From: Plantactinospora endophytica
GTDB lineage: Bacteria > Actinomycetota > Actinomycetes > Mycobacteriales > Micromonosporaceae
Assembly: GCF_016862915.1 (NCBI RefSeq)
Contig: NZ_BONW01000002.1
Location: forward strand, 248,001 to 312,000
DNA: 64,000 nt
Direction: 5' to 3'
This document shows, piece after piece, positions 26,623-35,208 of this stretch. The position numbers and the translations under genes were made by a program. The notes below the pieces were generated by a model. That model was not told where the DNA came from, made no database searches, and saw nothing but the letters and a program-made list of their open reading frames with translations. Every line of letters begins with the position of its first letter. Positions within the stretch are counted from its first letter, which is position 1.

Positions 26623-27600
26623 TCAGCGGCGGGGGATCGGGGCGATCGAGGTCGACCGGCGGCGGTTCGGGGCGGGACGCCTCGGCACCCGCTCGGCGGG
26701 TCGGGCCGGCAGTGCCGCCCTGGACCGTGCGGGCAGTTCCCGGCCACGTTGGTCGGGCAACAGGGTGTGCGTGTGCTGCGGTTCGGCGTACCGGGTCAGG
26801 CCGAGCACCGCGACCAGGGTGACCAGGAAGCCGACCCCGGCCAGCCACTCCCGGCCGGGCCAGATCCGGTCGCCGAGCAGCAGCAGCCCGACGATCGCCG
26901 CCGGCACCGCCCCGGCGGCGTCCATCGCGGCCACCGCCGCCGTGGTCGAGCCGCGCTGCATCGCGAGGCCGAGCAGCAACTGGCCGACGACCGAGTGGGT
27001 GATCAGCAGATAGAGCAGGGGGTCACGGAGGAAGGCGTCGAACGAGTGCACCGAGGCCAGCGGCCGGGCGGCCACCGCAGCGGCCGAGAACGCCAGCCCG
27101 GCCAGCGAGCCGAGCGCCACCGAGCCCGGTGCGCCGTGCAGGCGTACCGCGAAGAAACCGAGCCCGCCGATCACGCCGAGCGCGACCACCAGCCCGGCCA
27201 CCCCGGCGGTCCCGAGCTGCCTCGACGGCGCCGGTTTCGCGGCCAGCACCAGGGCGGTGATCCCGACCAGCAGCAGTACCAGCAGGAACACCTCGGCGGC
27301 CGGCAGCCGCCACTTGAGCACCAGCACCCCGAGCAGCGCGGTCACGCCCAGCCCGGCCGCCACGCTCGCCTGCACCAGGAAGAGCGGCAGGTCGCGCCGG
27401 GCCAGGAAGGCGAGCACGAAGCCGAGCATCTGGCAGGTCAGCCCGACCAGGTAGCTGCGGTGCCCGGCCAGCCGCAGCAGCAGCCCGGGGTCGAAGGTGT
27501 GGTGCAGGGTCGTTCGCGTCGCGGCCACCGACTGGAGCAGGTTGGCCACGCCATAGGCGGCGATCATGGCCGCGAGGAAGCACCAACCGGTGGACACCAC
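26623..27600 (-). CDS. DMT-type membrane transporter
   Basis: The 325-residue protein has about nine to ten membrane helices in the EamA-like (drug/metabolite transporter) pattern and a Pro/Arg-rich cytoplasmic tail of about 45 residues. The second half carries motifs such as AAVAAMDAAGAVPAAIVGLLLLGD, typical of the family's second repeat. The start is uncertain between GTG 27600 and GTG 27597. It lies 41 nt after hisN on the same strand, so it is probably co-transcribed with hisN. Substrate is unknown. Confidence 0.75.
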   Translation of the reverse strand: MVSTGWCFLAAMIAAYGVANLLQSVAATRTTLHHTFDPGLLLRLAGHRSYLVGLTCQMLGFVLAFLARRDLPLFLVQASVAAGLGVTALLGVLVLKWRLPAAEVFLLVLLLVGITALVLAAKPAPSRQLGTAGVAGLVVALGVIGGLGFFAVRLHGAPGSVALGSLAGLAFSAAAVAARPLASVHSFDAFLRDPLLYLLITHSVVGQLLLGLAMQRGSTTAAVAAMDAAGAVPAAIVGLLLLGDRIWPGREWLAGVGFLVTLVAVLGLTRYAEPQHTHTLLPDQRGRELPARSRAALPARPAERVPRRPAPNRRRSTSIAPIPRR

Positions 27601-27641
27601 CTGGCGAGGATAGAGGCTGATGCGCCGGTTCGCTCGGCCGG

Positions 27642-28433
27642 CTAGCCGAGCCGGTCGAGCAGATCCTGGTGCAGTTTGCCGTTGCTGGCGATCGCGCTGC
27701 CGCCACCCGGGCCGGGGCGTCCGGCCAGGTCGGTGAAGGTGCCGCCGGCCTCGGTCACGATCGGGATCAGCGCCGCCAGGTCCCACAGCGACAGCTCCGG
27801 CTCGACCATCGCGTCGACCGCGCCCTCGGCGACCAGCATGTAGCCGTAGAAGTCGCCGTACGCCCGGCTGCGCCACACGGCGCGGATGATGTCGAGCATC
27901 GGGTCGAGCCGGCCGGTCTCCTCCCAGCCGTGCAGCGAGGAGTAGCAGAAGCTGGCGTCGGCGAGCCGGCCGACCCCGGAGACCCGGATCGGGGTGGCCG
28001 CCGCCTGGTGCTTGCCCGCGTACGCGCCGAGGCCGGTCGCGGCCCACCAGCGGCGGCCCAGCGCGGGCGCGGAGACCAGCCCGACGACCGGCGTGTCGCC
28101 GTCCATCAGCGAGATCAGGGTGGCCCAGATCGGCACCCCCCGGACGAAGTTCTTGGTGCCGTCGATCGGGTCGATCACCCACTGCCGGGTGCCGGCTCCG
28201 GCGGGTGCGGCGGAGGCGCCGTACTCCTCGCCCAGCACGCCGTCCCGGGGACGGGTGCGGGCCAACGTGGCCCGGACGGCCTTCTCCACGGCGGTGTCCG
28301 CGTCGGTGACCGGTGTCAGGTCCGGCTTCGACTCCACGTGCAGGTCCAGGGCCCGGAACCGGGCCATCGAGATCGAGTCTGCGGTGTCGGCGAGCATGTG
28401 CGCCAGGGACAGGTCGTCCGCGTACCGGGCCAT
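27642..28433 (-). CDS. hisN: Histidinol-phosphatase, IMPase family
   Basis: The 263-residue protein belongs to the Mg-dependent inositol monophosphatase fold. It has GEEYG (about residue 70), the metal site WVIDPIDGTKNFVRG (about 86-100) and the C-terminal SLWDLAALIPIVTEAGG. In actinobacteria this subgroup is HisN, removing phosphate from L-histidinol phosphate in histidine synthesis. TAGGTT (minus strand, 28446-28441) ends 7 nt before the ATG, indicating a leaderless promoter back-to-back with that of the divergent gene. Closeness to aroA-rsgA fits the actinobacterial neighbourhood. Confidence 0.9.
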   Translation of the reverse strand: MARYADDLSLAHMLADTADSISMARFRALDLHVESKPDLTPVTDADTAVEKAVRATLARTRPRDGVLGEEYGASAAPAGAGTRQWVIDPIDGTKNFVRGVPIWATLISLMDGDTPVVGLVSAPALGRRWWAATGLGAYAGKHQAAATPIRVSGVGRLADASFCYSSLHGWEETGRLDPMLDIIRAVWRSRAYGDFYGYMLVAEGAVDAMVEPELSLWDLAALIPIVTEAGGTFTDLAGRPGPGGGSAIASNGKLHQDLLDRLG

Positions 28434-28485
28434 GGCGGGAAACCTACTCGATCCCGTCCAGTCGAGTGCGTTAGCATCCCGCGCC

Positions 28486-29091
28486 GTGGCCACCGAACCG
28501 ATTTCCGACCTGTCCCCCGAACTCCTGATCGGTCTGCTCGCCGAACCCGACCGGCTGGCCACCTTCGCCGCCATGGTGCTCGGCGCGGGCGATCCGGCCG
28601 AGGTGGCGGAGCGGACCGGGCTGCCCGCCCGGACCGTGGTCGCCGCGCTGCGCCGGCTGGAGACCGGCGGCCTGGTCGAGACGGTGGACGGCCGGACGGT
28701 CGCCCTGGTCGGGGCGTTCAAGGAGGCGGTACGCGCACATCCGCCCGCCGCCGCCGAGCCGGACGTGGAGCTGGACCCGGACCGGGCCACCGCGACGGTA
28801 CTCCGGGCCTTCGTCCGGGACGGCCGGATCAGTCAGATGCCGGCCGCCCAGGGCAAGCGTCGGCTGCTGCTGGAACACGTCGTGACCACCTTCGAGCCGG
28901 GGGTGCGGTACTCCGAGCGTGAGGTGAACGCCCTGCTCCGGGCCTGGTACGACGACTACGCCGCGCTGCGCCGCTACCTGGTCGACGAGGTGCTGCTGAC
29001 CCGCCGGGACGGCGTCTACTGGCGCAGCGGCGGCCCGGTCGACCTCGACCCGGGTCCGGCCGCCACCGACCCCGACGGCATCGACCGTTAG
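28486..29091 (+). CDS. ArsR-like winged helix / DUF2087 regulator
   Basis: The 201-residue protein starts with a winged-helix domain (about 20-75, EVAERTGLPARTVVAALRRLETGGLV). It ends in a DUF2087 domain (about 115-180, FEPGVRYSEREVNALLRAWYDDYAALRRYLVDE, with RRDGVYW). DUF2087 occurs with ArsR/SmtB-like regulators. No conserved metal-binding Cys pair is seen, so metal sensing is doubtful. TAGCAT at 28472-28477 lies 8 nt before GTG 28486, a leaderless layout. The end (DGIDR-stop) is echoed by an 85-nt duplication shared with the convergent rsgA end. Confidence 0.8.
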   Translation: MATEPISDLSPELLIGLLAEPDRLATFAAMVLGAGDPAEVAERTGLPARTVVAALRRLETGGLVETVDGRTVALVGAFKEAVRAHPPAAAEPDVELDPDRATATVLRAFVRDGRISQMPAAQGKRRLLLEHVVTTFEPGVRYSEREVNALLRAWYDDYAALRRYLVDEVLLTRRDGVYWRSGGPVDLDPGPAATDPDGIDR

Positions 29092-29238
29092 CCCCCCGCC
29101 ACTCGGCGTCCGGTAACTCCGCTACTCGTCGGTGCCGGCCCGGCACGTCAGCAGCCCCGACGGCGTCGACCGCTAGCCCCCGCTACTCGGCGTCTGATAA
29201 CTCCGCTACTCGACGGCGCCGGCCCGGGACGCCAGCAG
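29070..29238. repeat. 85-nt tandem duplication carrying both convergent gene ends
   Basis: Copy 1 (29070-29154) contains the real stop of the DUF2087 gene and a decayed echo of the rsgA end. Copy 2 (29155-29238) contains an echo of the DUF2087 end (P-D-G-V-D-R-stop) and the real rsgA stop. The copies differ by a 1-nt indel and scattered substitutions. Confidence 0.92.
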
Positions 29239-30270
29239 TCGGCGGAACGACGCCAGCCGGCGCGGGTCGGCGTTGCCGGCCGCCACCCAGGCGTCCAGGG
29301 CGCAGTCGGCCTCGTCCGGGGTGTGCTCGCAGTTGGGCGGGCACTCGACGGTCCCCTCGACCAGATCGGGGAAACCGTGCAGCAGGCTGTCGGCCGAGAC
29401 GTGCGCCAGGCCGAAGCTGCGTACCCCGGGGGTGTCGACGATCCAGCCGGGATGGGTCCGCCGGTTGCCGGGCAGCGACGGCAGGCGCAGCGCCACCGCG
29501 CTGGTGGAGGTGTGCCGGCCCCGGCCGATCGCGCTGACCGTGCCGACCGCCCGGTCCGCCGCCGGGACAAGCCGGTTGACCAGCGTCGACTTGCCCACCC
29601 CGGAGTGCCCGACCATGACCGAGACGCGCTCGGCGAGCAGCCCGCGCAGCTCGTCGAGGTCCGAGCCGGGGCCGACGAGTACGTGCGGCAGGTCGAGTTC
29701 CGCGTAGTAGCCGAGCACCCCGTCCGGCGGCGCCAGATCCGACTTGGTCAGGCAGAGCAGCGGTTCGATGTCGGCGTCGTACGCCGCCACCAGGCAGCGG
29801 TCGATGAACCCGGTCCGGGGCGGTGGGTCGGCCAGCGAACTGACGATCACGAGCTGGTCGGCGTTGGCCACCACGACCCGTTCCAGCCGCCCCTCGGCGG
29901 TGGTCTCGTCGTCGTCGGCGGTACGCCGCAGCACCGAGGTCCGCTCGGCGATCCGGACGATCCGGGCCAGCGCCCCGGCCGCACCGGAGGTGTCGCCGAC
30001 CAACGCGACCCGGTCGCCGACCACCACCGACTTGCGGCCCAGCTCGCGGGCGCGCATCGCGGTGACGGTCCCGTCGGCACCGCCCCGTTCGACCTGCCCG
30101 CCGGCCGGGTCGTCGCCGACCACGCAGGTGTAGCGGCCGCGGTCGACGGCGATCACGAACCCGTCGACGGCGTCGGAGTGCCGGGGCCTGGTCCGGGTAC
30201 GCGGGCGCGACGAACGACCGGGTCGGACCCGTACGTCGTCCTCGTCGTACTCCCGCCGCTTGCCCGCCAG
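29206..30270 (-). CDS. rsgA: Ribosome small-subunit-dependent GTPase RsgA
   Basis: The 354-residue, circularly permuted GTPase assists 30S maturation. G motifs appear in permuted order: LTKSD (G4), GHSGVGKSTLVN (G1) and DTPGV (G3). A C-terminal zinc site has Cys, Cys, His and Cys (CPPNCEH...C). No ATG, GTG or TTG opens the frame before position 30156, but the conserved N-terminal sequence (KRREYDEDDVRVRPGR) is encoded upstream in frame. The likely start is CTG 30270, preceded by GGGGAG at 5 nt spacing. It lies 69 nt after aroA on the same strand, so the two form an operon. Confidence 0.92.
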   Translation of the reverse strand: MAGKRREYDEDDVRVRPGRSSRPRTRTRPRHSDAVDGFVIAVDRGRYTCVVGDDPAGGQVERGGADGTVTAMRARELGRKSVVVGDRVALVGDTSGAAGALARIVRIAERTSVLRRTADDDETTAEGRLERVVVANADQLVIVSSLADPPPRTGFIDRCLVAAYDADIEPLLCLTKSDLAPPDGVLGYYAELDLPHVLVGPGSDLDELRGLLAERVSVMVGHSGVGKSTLVNRLVPAADRAVGTVSAIGRGRHTSTSAVALRLPSLPGNRRTHPGWIVDTPGVRSFGLAHVSADSLLHGFPDLVEGTVECPPNCEHTPDEADCALDAWVAAGNADPRRLASFRRLLASRAGAVE

Positions 30271-30339
30271 CTCCGCTCCCCGTTTTCTCGCGTTCGTCTC
30301 CGGGCGGCGGCGATCAGCGAGGGGACGGACCGGTCCCGG

Positions 30340-31650
30340 CTATCGGCGCCCGTCGCCGCCGGTCACCATCGTCGACCATAGTGCCGGGAACTCGGGCATG
30401 GTCTTGGAGGTACACGCCACGTCGTCCAATTCGATGCCGGGAACGGAGAGCCCGATCACCGCCGCCGCGTGTGCCATCCGGTGGTCGGCGTAGGTCCGGA
30501 AGGCGCCGCCGTGCAGTGGCCGGGGCCGGATCTCCAACCCGTCGGCGGTGTCGGTGACCTCGGCGCCGAGCCCGTTCAGCTCGCGGGCCAGCGCGGCCAG
30601 CCGGTCGGTCTCGTGGCCCCGGATGTGTGCCACGCCACGGAGCCGGGACGGCGAGTCGGCCAGTACGGCGAGCGCGGCCAGCACCGGGGTGAACTCGCTG
30701 ACGTCGGAGAGGTCGGCGTCGAGCCCGTGGATCACTCCGGTGCCGCGTACGGTCAGGCCGTCGGTGCCCAGGGTCACCTCGCCGCCCATCCGGGACAGCA
30801 GCTCACGGAGCGTGTCGACCGGTTGCAGGCTGCTGCGCGGCCAGCCGAGCAGGGTCACCCCGCCCCCGGTGACCAGTGCGGCGGCGAAGAACGGCACGGC
30901 GCCGGAGAGGTCCGGCTCGATGTCCCAGCCGCGCCCGGAGAGCCGCCCCGGCTCCACCACCCAGACGTCCGGGGTGCTGTCGTCGACGGCGGCACCGGCG
31001 GCCCGGAGCATCTGCACGGTCATCCGCAGGTGTGGCGCGGACGGTACCGGTGGGCCGACGTGCCGGACCACGATCCCGCGGTCGAACCGGGCCCCGCCGA
31101 GCAGCAGCCCGGAGACGAACTGGCTGGACGCCGAGGCGTCGATCACCACCTCGCCGCCGAGCACCCGGCCGGAGCCCTGCACGGTCAGCGGCAGGCTGGC
31201 GCCCTCGGTGGTGTCGATGCGTACGCCGATGGAGCGGAGCGCCTCGACCAGCGGGCCGAGCGGGCGTTGCCGGGCGTGCGGGTCGCCGTCGAAGGTGACC
31301 GGCCCCTCGGCCAGCCCGGCGACTGGCGGGACGAACCGCATCACGGTGCCGGAGAGGCCGACGTCGACGTGCGCCGGGCCGTGCAGCGGGTTGGGCCGGA
31401 CCAGCCACCGTTCGTCGTCCACAGTGGAGACGTGCGCGCCCATCCCGCGCAGGCCGCCGGCCATCAGCTCGGTGTCCCGGGCGCGGAGCGGGTGACGCAG
31501 CGTGGAAGGGCCGTCGGCGACCGCGCTGAGCACCAGCGCCCGGGCGGTCAGCGACTTGGAGCCGGGCAGCCGCAGCGTCGAGGCGACCGGGTCGGTCGCG
31601 GTCGGCGCGGTCCAGGGTTCGAGCGGGCGGACCGCCGTCAGGTTCGGCAC
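30340..31650 (-). CDS. aroA: EPSP synthase (AroA)
   Basis: 3-phosphoshikimate 1-carboxyvinyltransferase makes EPSP from shikimate 3-phosphate and PEP in the shikimate pathway. The 436-residue protein has LPGSKSLTARALVLSA near residues 28-43, GLSGTVMRFVPP near 100 and the C-terminal RTYADHRMAHAAAV. GTG 31650 is chosen as it gives the standard N-terminus; CAGAAT lies 6 nt upstream and may be a leaderless -10. It is the first gene of the aroA-rsgA operon and divergent from the SRAP gene across a 33-nt repeat array. Confidence 0.96.
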   Translation of the reverse strand: MPNLTAVRPLEPWTAPTATDPVASTLRLPGSKSLTARALVLSAVADGPSTLRHPLRARDTELMAGGLRGMGAHVSTVDDERWLVRPNPLHGPAHVDVGLSGTVMRFVPPVAGLAEGPVTFDGDPHARQRPLGPLVEALRSIGVRIDTTEGASLPLTVQGSGRVLGGEVVIDASASSQFVSGLLLGGARFDRGIVVRHVGPPVPSAPHLRMTVQMLRAAGAAVDDSTPDVWVVEPGRLSGRGWDIEPDLSGAVPFFAAALVTGGGVTLLGWPRSSLQPVDTLRELLSRMGGEVTLGTDGLTVRGTGVIHGLDADLSDVSEFTPVLAALAVLADSPSRLRGVAHIRGHETDRLAALARELNGLGAEVTDTADGLEIRPRPLHGGAFRTYADHRMAHAAAVIGLSVPGIELDDVACTSKTMPEFPALWSTMVTGGDGRR

Positions 31651-31711
31651 CGGTACATTCTGCCTCGCCGGCCCGGGCCGGGCATCGGAGCCTCGGTCCC
31701 TCCCGCCTGAC

Positions 31712-31862
31712 GGGACGGCCGGCCGGCGCCGTCCGGGCCCGCGCGGCACGGCCGACCGGCGTCTTCCGTGTCCGCGCGGGACGGCCGACCGGCGTCTTCC
31801 GGGCCCGCGCGGGACGGCAGGCCCGCGCCTCTTCGGGCCCGCGCGGGACGGCCGGCGGGCGC
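31712..31862. repeat. 33-nt tandem array, 4.5 units
   Basis: Units start at 31712, 31745, 31778, 31811 (34 nt) and a partial one at 31845, all beginning GGGACGGC or one base different. The array fills the divergent aroA/SRAP spacer. No stop codon is involved here. Confidence 0.9.
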
Positions 31863-31885
31863 AGGAGGCGCTAGCGTGGATCACC

Positions 31886-32608
31886 ATGTGCGGCAGGTAC
31901 GCGACCACCCGTAGCGCGGCCGATCTGAGCGCCCTGTTCGAGGCGTTCGACGAGACCGGCGGTCGGTTGGCGGCCGACTACAACGTCGCGCCGACCGATC
32001 CGGTACCGATCGTGCGCGTCTCCGACCAGACGGGCGGTTCGGCGCTCTCCGTCGCCCGCTGGGGGCTGCTGCCGCACTGGGCGAAGGACACCCGGGGTGC
32101 CGCCCGCATGATCAACGCGCGGGCCGAGACCGTCGCCACCACCCGGGCGTACGCGCACCCGTTCGCCAAGCGCCGCTGCCTCGTCCCGGCCGACGGCTGG
32201 TACGAGTGGGTCCGGCGGGACGGCGGCAAGCAGGCGTACTTCATGACTCCCCGCAACGGTGAGGTGCTCGCCTTCGCCGGTCTCTGGTCGGTCTGGCACG
32301 GAGCCGGTGAACCGCTGCTGACCACCAGCGTCGTCACCACGGCCGCCCTCGGTGAGCTGGCCCTGGTGCACGACCGGATGCCGCTGCTGCTGCCCCGGCG
32401 GCGCTGGGCCGAGTGGCTCGACGGTGACGACGATCCGGCCGTGCTGCTCGCGCCGCCGGACGAGGAATCGCTGGCCGGGATCGAGATCCGGCCGGTCGGC
32501 AGGGGTGTCGGCGACGTCCGGAACGACGGGCCGGAACTGGTCGCCCGGGTACCCGCCGCGCCGCTGCGGGCGTTACCAGAAGAGCCGATCGCATCGACGC
32601 TGTTCTGA
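31886..32608 (+). CDS. SRAP-domain abasic-site protein (YedK/HMCES-like)
   Basis: The 240-residue protein begins MCGRYA, so Cys2 becomes the N-terminal nucleophile that forms a thiazolidine crosslink with abasic sites in single-stranded DNA. Other conserved parts are YNVAPTDPVPIV, ARMINARAETV (Asn and Glu), RRCLVPADGWYEW and VHDRMPLLLP (active-site His). TAGCGT at 31872-31877 ends 8 nt before the ATG, so translation is probably leaderless. The M. tuberculosis counterpart (Rv3226c) also sits next to aroA. Confidence 0.94.
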   Translation: MCGRYATTRSAADLSALFEAFDETGGRLAADYNVAPTDPVPIVRVSDQTGGSALSVARWGLLPHWAKDTRGAARMINARAETVATTRAYAHPFAKRRCLVPADGWYEWVRRDGGKQAYFMTPRNGEVLAFAGLWSVWHGAGEPLLTTSVVTTAALGELALVHDRMPLLLPRRRWAEWLDGDDDPAVLLAPPDEESLAGIEIRPVGRGVGDVRNDGPELVARVPAAPLRALPEEPIASTLF

Positions 32609-32696
32609 CTTAAGAACCGCGTATTTGCCTGCACCGATTTGCCACCGTTCGGGGTGGATCGTCGCACAGAGTTTTCCCCACCTTTGCTGAGAGCCC

Positions 32697-32726
32697 TTGT
32701 CACGCATAGTGGTGGTGCGATAGAAC
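32697..32726 (+). promoter_or_regulatory. Promoter of WhiB gene
   Basis: TTGTCA, an 18-nt spacer and TAGAAC lie about 80 nt before the whiB-family start. The leader also carries a strong purine-rich ribosome site just before the ATG. Confidence 0.45.
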
Positions 32727-32808
32727 ACAGCGCCGGCAGTGGGTGTCGGCTCGCACAGGGCGAGCGGCACTCATCGATCTTCGTCGGTCCCACGGGGGAG
32801 GTGGGTGA

Positions 32809-33213
32809 ATGACACGGGCGCGGATGCCACGCCCGCACGAGGTTGCCGCTGCGCGACGAGACCCGAGGTTGCTTCGGGCACTCAGCGAGCGGCGTCTGGA
32901 CGATGCCTGGCGTACCCGGGGGGTGTGCCAGAGCGTGGACCCGGAAACATTCTTTCCGGCGCCCAGCGAGCCGGCCGATTCGGCCGTCGCGCTGTGCAGG
33001 ACATGTGACGTGCAGGGACCCTGCCTCGCCTGGGCGCTTGAGGTGGGTGACTGCCACGGCGTGTGGGGGGCGACCACACCGCGTGAACGCCGGGCGATGC
33101 TGGTCGCCTGGCGGGACCAGGTCGAACATGACCCGGACGCGGTCGCCGATGCCGGGCCGCCGGTCCGGGATCGGCTGCTGACCCTCATCCCGCTGAGTAC
33201 GAGTCGCCGCTGA
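32809..33213 (+). CDS. WhiB-family iron-sulfur regulator
   Basis: The 134-residue protein has the four-Cys [4Fe-4S] pattern of WhiB proteins: Cys in TRGVCQSVDPETFF, then Cys-x2-Cys-x5-Cys in ALCRTCDVQGPCLAWALE. The G[VI]WG turn (HGVWGATT) and a basic C-terminal region follow. It would bind a sigma factor and DNA in response to redox or NO. The ATG follows GGGGGAGGTGGGTGA, a very strong ribosome site. The N-terminal 35 residues are longer than in WhiB1. Its stop region is echoed 20 nt downstream. Confidence 0.9.
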   Translation: MTRARMPRPHEVAAARRDPRLLRALSERRLDDAWRTRGVCQSVDPETFFPAPSEPADSAVALCRTCDVQGPCLAWALEVGDCHGVWGATTPRERRAMLVAWRDQVEHDPDAVADAGPPVRDRLLTLIPLSTSRR

Positions 33214-33331
33214 CCCGTCCGCCGCGCCGCTGACCGGGTCGTACCGGTCGTCGGCCGGTCAGGTCGTGTCCGTACCTTGGCCGGCACCGTCGGCCGGGTG
33301 CCGGTGGCAACACCGGATCACCTGGTCGGCG

Positions 33332-33395
33332 GTGCGACAACGCCTGCCGGTGGTGCGAAAGCACCTGACCGGCGTACGACAACGCCTGGTCGGCG
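33332..33395. repeat. 21-nt tandem array
   Basis: Three 21-nt units start at 33332, 33353 and 33374 (core GTGCGACAACGCCTG), with a partial copy before them. They lie in the spacer between the WhiB gene and the hydrolase gene. Confidence 0.8.
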
Positions 33396-33428
33396 GTGCC
33401 TTACGGTGCGGTGCCATACAGTGGCGCC

Positions 33429-34043
33429 GTGCGACGTACCGGCGAGATCGACACTCCACGGGGCCCGGCCCGGGTGGATGTCGACGTGCCGCGTACCGAC
33501 CCGGCGACCCTGCTGGTGCTCGGACACGGCGCGGGCGGCAGCGTGGACGCGCCGGACCTGGTCGCGCTCCGGGACGCGGCGGTCGGGGCCGGCCTCGCGG
33601 TGGCCCGGGTCACCCAGCCGTACCGGGTCGCCGGTCGGCGGGCACCCGCGCCGGCCGGCCAGCTCGACGAGGCATGGGTGGCGGTCGTGACGGAGCTGCT
33701 GGCCGGCTTCCGCCCGACCCCCACCCTGGTCGTCGGCGGCCGGTCCAGCGGCGCCCGGGTCGCCTGCCGGACCGCCGGCACGCTGGGCGCGGCCGGGATC
33801 GTGGCGCTCGCGTTTCCGCTGCACCCGCCCGGCCGGCCCGAGCGGTCCCGGGCGGCGGAGCTGCGTACGGGGCTGCCGACCCTGGTGCTGAACGGCGATC
33901 GCGACCCGTTCGGGGTACCCGCCGGCGAGCCGGGCGTCCGGGTCGAGGTCCGACCGGGTGAACGGCACGACCTGCGGGTCGATCCGGCGGGTACGGCCGA
34001 ACTGGTGCTCGACTGGCTGCGCGAACAGGGCTGGGCGGGCTGA
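33429..34043 (+). CDS. Alpha/beta hydrolase, KANL3/Tex30-like
   Basis: The 204-residue protein has LVLGHGAGGSVDAPDL near residue 33, the nucleophile-elbow-like GGRSSGARVAC near 105, ALAFPLHPPGRPE and LVLNGDRDPFG with a late His (ERHDLRV). This matches the small dienelactone-hydrolase-like KANL3/Tex30 group, whose substrates are unknown. GTG 33429 is preceded by TACAGT (33417-33422) at 6 nt, a leaderless layout; an in-frame ATG at 33396 lies before that promoter element and is rejected. Confidence 0.8.
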   Translation: MRRTGEIDTPRGPARVDVDVPRTDPATLLVLGHGAGGSVDAPDLVALRDAAVGAGLAVARVTQPYRVAGRRAPAPAGQLDEAWVAVVTELLAGFRPTPTLVVGGRSSGARVACRTAGTLGAAGIVALAFPLHPPGRPERSRAAELRTGLPTLVLNGDRDPFGVPAGEPGVRVEVRPGERHDLRVDPAGTAELVLDWLREQGWAG

Positions 34044-34056
34044 GCCGACTGTCTCG

Positions 34057-34103
34057 TACGGCCGGGTGGCGGTGCCGCCTCCTACGGCCGGGTGGCGGTG
34101 CCG
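34057..34103. repeat. 26-nt tandem duplication
   Basis: TACGGCCGGGTGGCGGTGCC occurs at 34057 and again at 34083, with 21 nt identical. It starts 14 nt after the hydrolase stop. Confidence 0.85.
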
Positions 34104-34284
34104 GCGGGGCTGGACGGGATCCGGCCGTTTCTGTCGTACCCGCGTGGTCGTTGCTCCTTCTGATGCCGGACACCGAGGCTGATTCTCCGAATCGGCCGCG
34201 GCGCCCGGTTTCATCCTCCCAGGCCCTTCCTGGTCCCAGTCGTGGGTAGTCGACCACGGCCGGGGCCAGGGATGGGCGGTGGAC

Positions 34285-34310
34285 GGAATGCGCCGCCGGG
34301 TACGGCGGTT
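34285..34310 (+). promoter_or_regulatory. SigR-type autoregulatory promoter
   Basis: GGAAT (34285-34289), exactly 18 nt and GTT (34308-34310) match the published Streptomyces SigR promoter consensus GGAAT-N18-GTT. It lies 42 nt before the sigR start codon, as expected for the thiol-stress autoregulatory loop. Confidence 0.85.
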
Positions 34311-34352
34311 ACAACTCCCGGAAGCCAGTGGAGCCACAAGGGGGTTTACCCG

Positions 34353-35204
34353 GTGTCTACCGAGACACGGAGCCTGGAGCACGACCGCGAGGTGCGGTTG
34401 CCCGACCGGCGGCGGAACGGCCCGCCCTCCCGGTCCTCGGGTGACCGGCCCGGGGTGGGTGCCGGCACCGCCCGAACCGAGTCGCCGGGCCGCGCTTTCC
34501 GCGTATCCTCGGCGGGACAGCCGAATAACGCTGCGGCGGTGGGGAAGAAGACTGCCGCGCCGGTTCGGTACCGAGGCGAGGGAGACGGCCGGTTGACAGC
34601 GGAGAAGACGGACGAGCGCAGAGCCCGGTTCGAACGTGACGCGCTGCCCTTCGTCGACCAGTTGTACGCCGCCGGCCTGCGCATGACCCGCAACCCGGCC
34701 GACGCGGAGGACCTGGTCCAGGAGACCTTCCTGAAGGCGTTCGCCGCGTTCCACCAGTTCGAAGAGGGCACGAACCTCAAGGCGTGGCTCTACCGGATCC
34801 TGACCAACACCTACATCAACTCCTACCGCCGTCGGCAGCGGCAGCCCGTGCAGGCGCCCACCGAGGAGATCACCGACTGGCAGCTAGCCGAGGCCGAGTC
34901 GCACACCTCCAGCGGGCTGCGCTCGGCCGAGACCGAGGCGCTGGACCGGCTGCCGGACAGTGACGTGAAGGAGGCGTTGCAGCAGCTCCCCGAGGAGTTC
35001 CGGCTCGCCGTCTACCTCACCGACGTCGAGGGGTTTTCCTACAAGGAGGTCGCCGACATCATGGGTACGCCGATCGGCACCGTGATGTCCCGGTTGCACC
35101 GTGGTCGGCGGAACCTACGGAAGCTGCTTGAGCGCTACGCTGCCGATCGGGGCTTCTCGTCCGCCCCGTCGACCAGGTCCGCCGCGGCTGGCCGGGAGGT
35201 GTGA
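34353..35204 (+). CDS. sigR: Thiol-oxidative-stress sigma factor SigR/SigH
   Basis: The 283-residue protein has a long, disordered N-terminal extension (about 85 residues) and then sigma region 2 ([39 protein letters not shown]). The linker [23 protein letters not shown] is typical of SigR/SigH. Region 4 follows ([38 protein letters not shown]). GTG 34353 fits the SigR promoter at 34285-34310. A shorter isoform starting near TTG 34593 ([16 protein letters not shown]) is likely, as Streptomyces makes long and short SigR. It is coupled to rsrA 4 nt downstream and controls thioredoxin and thiol homeostasis genes. Confidence 0.95.
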   Translation: MSTETRSLEHDREVRLPDRRRNGPPSRSSGDRPGVGAGTARTESPGRAFRVSSAGQPNNAAAVGKKTAAPVRYRGEGDGRLTAEKTDERRARFERDALPFVDQLYAAGLRMTRNPADAEDLVQETFLKAFAAFHQFEEGTNLKAWLYRILTNTYINSYRRRQRQPVQAPTEEITDWQLAEAESHTSSGLRSAETEALDRLPDSDVKEALQQLPEEFRLAVYLTDVEGFSYKEVADIMGTPIGTVMSRLHRGRRNLRKLLERYAADRGFSSAPSTRSAAAGREV

Positions 35205-35208
35205 GCGA

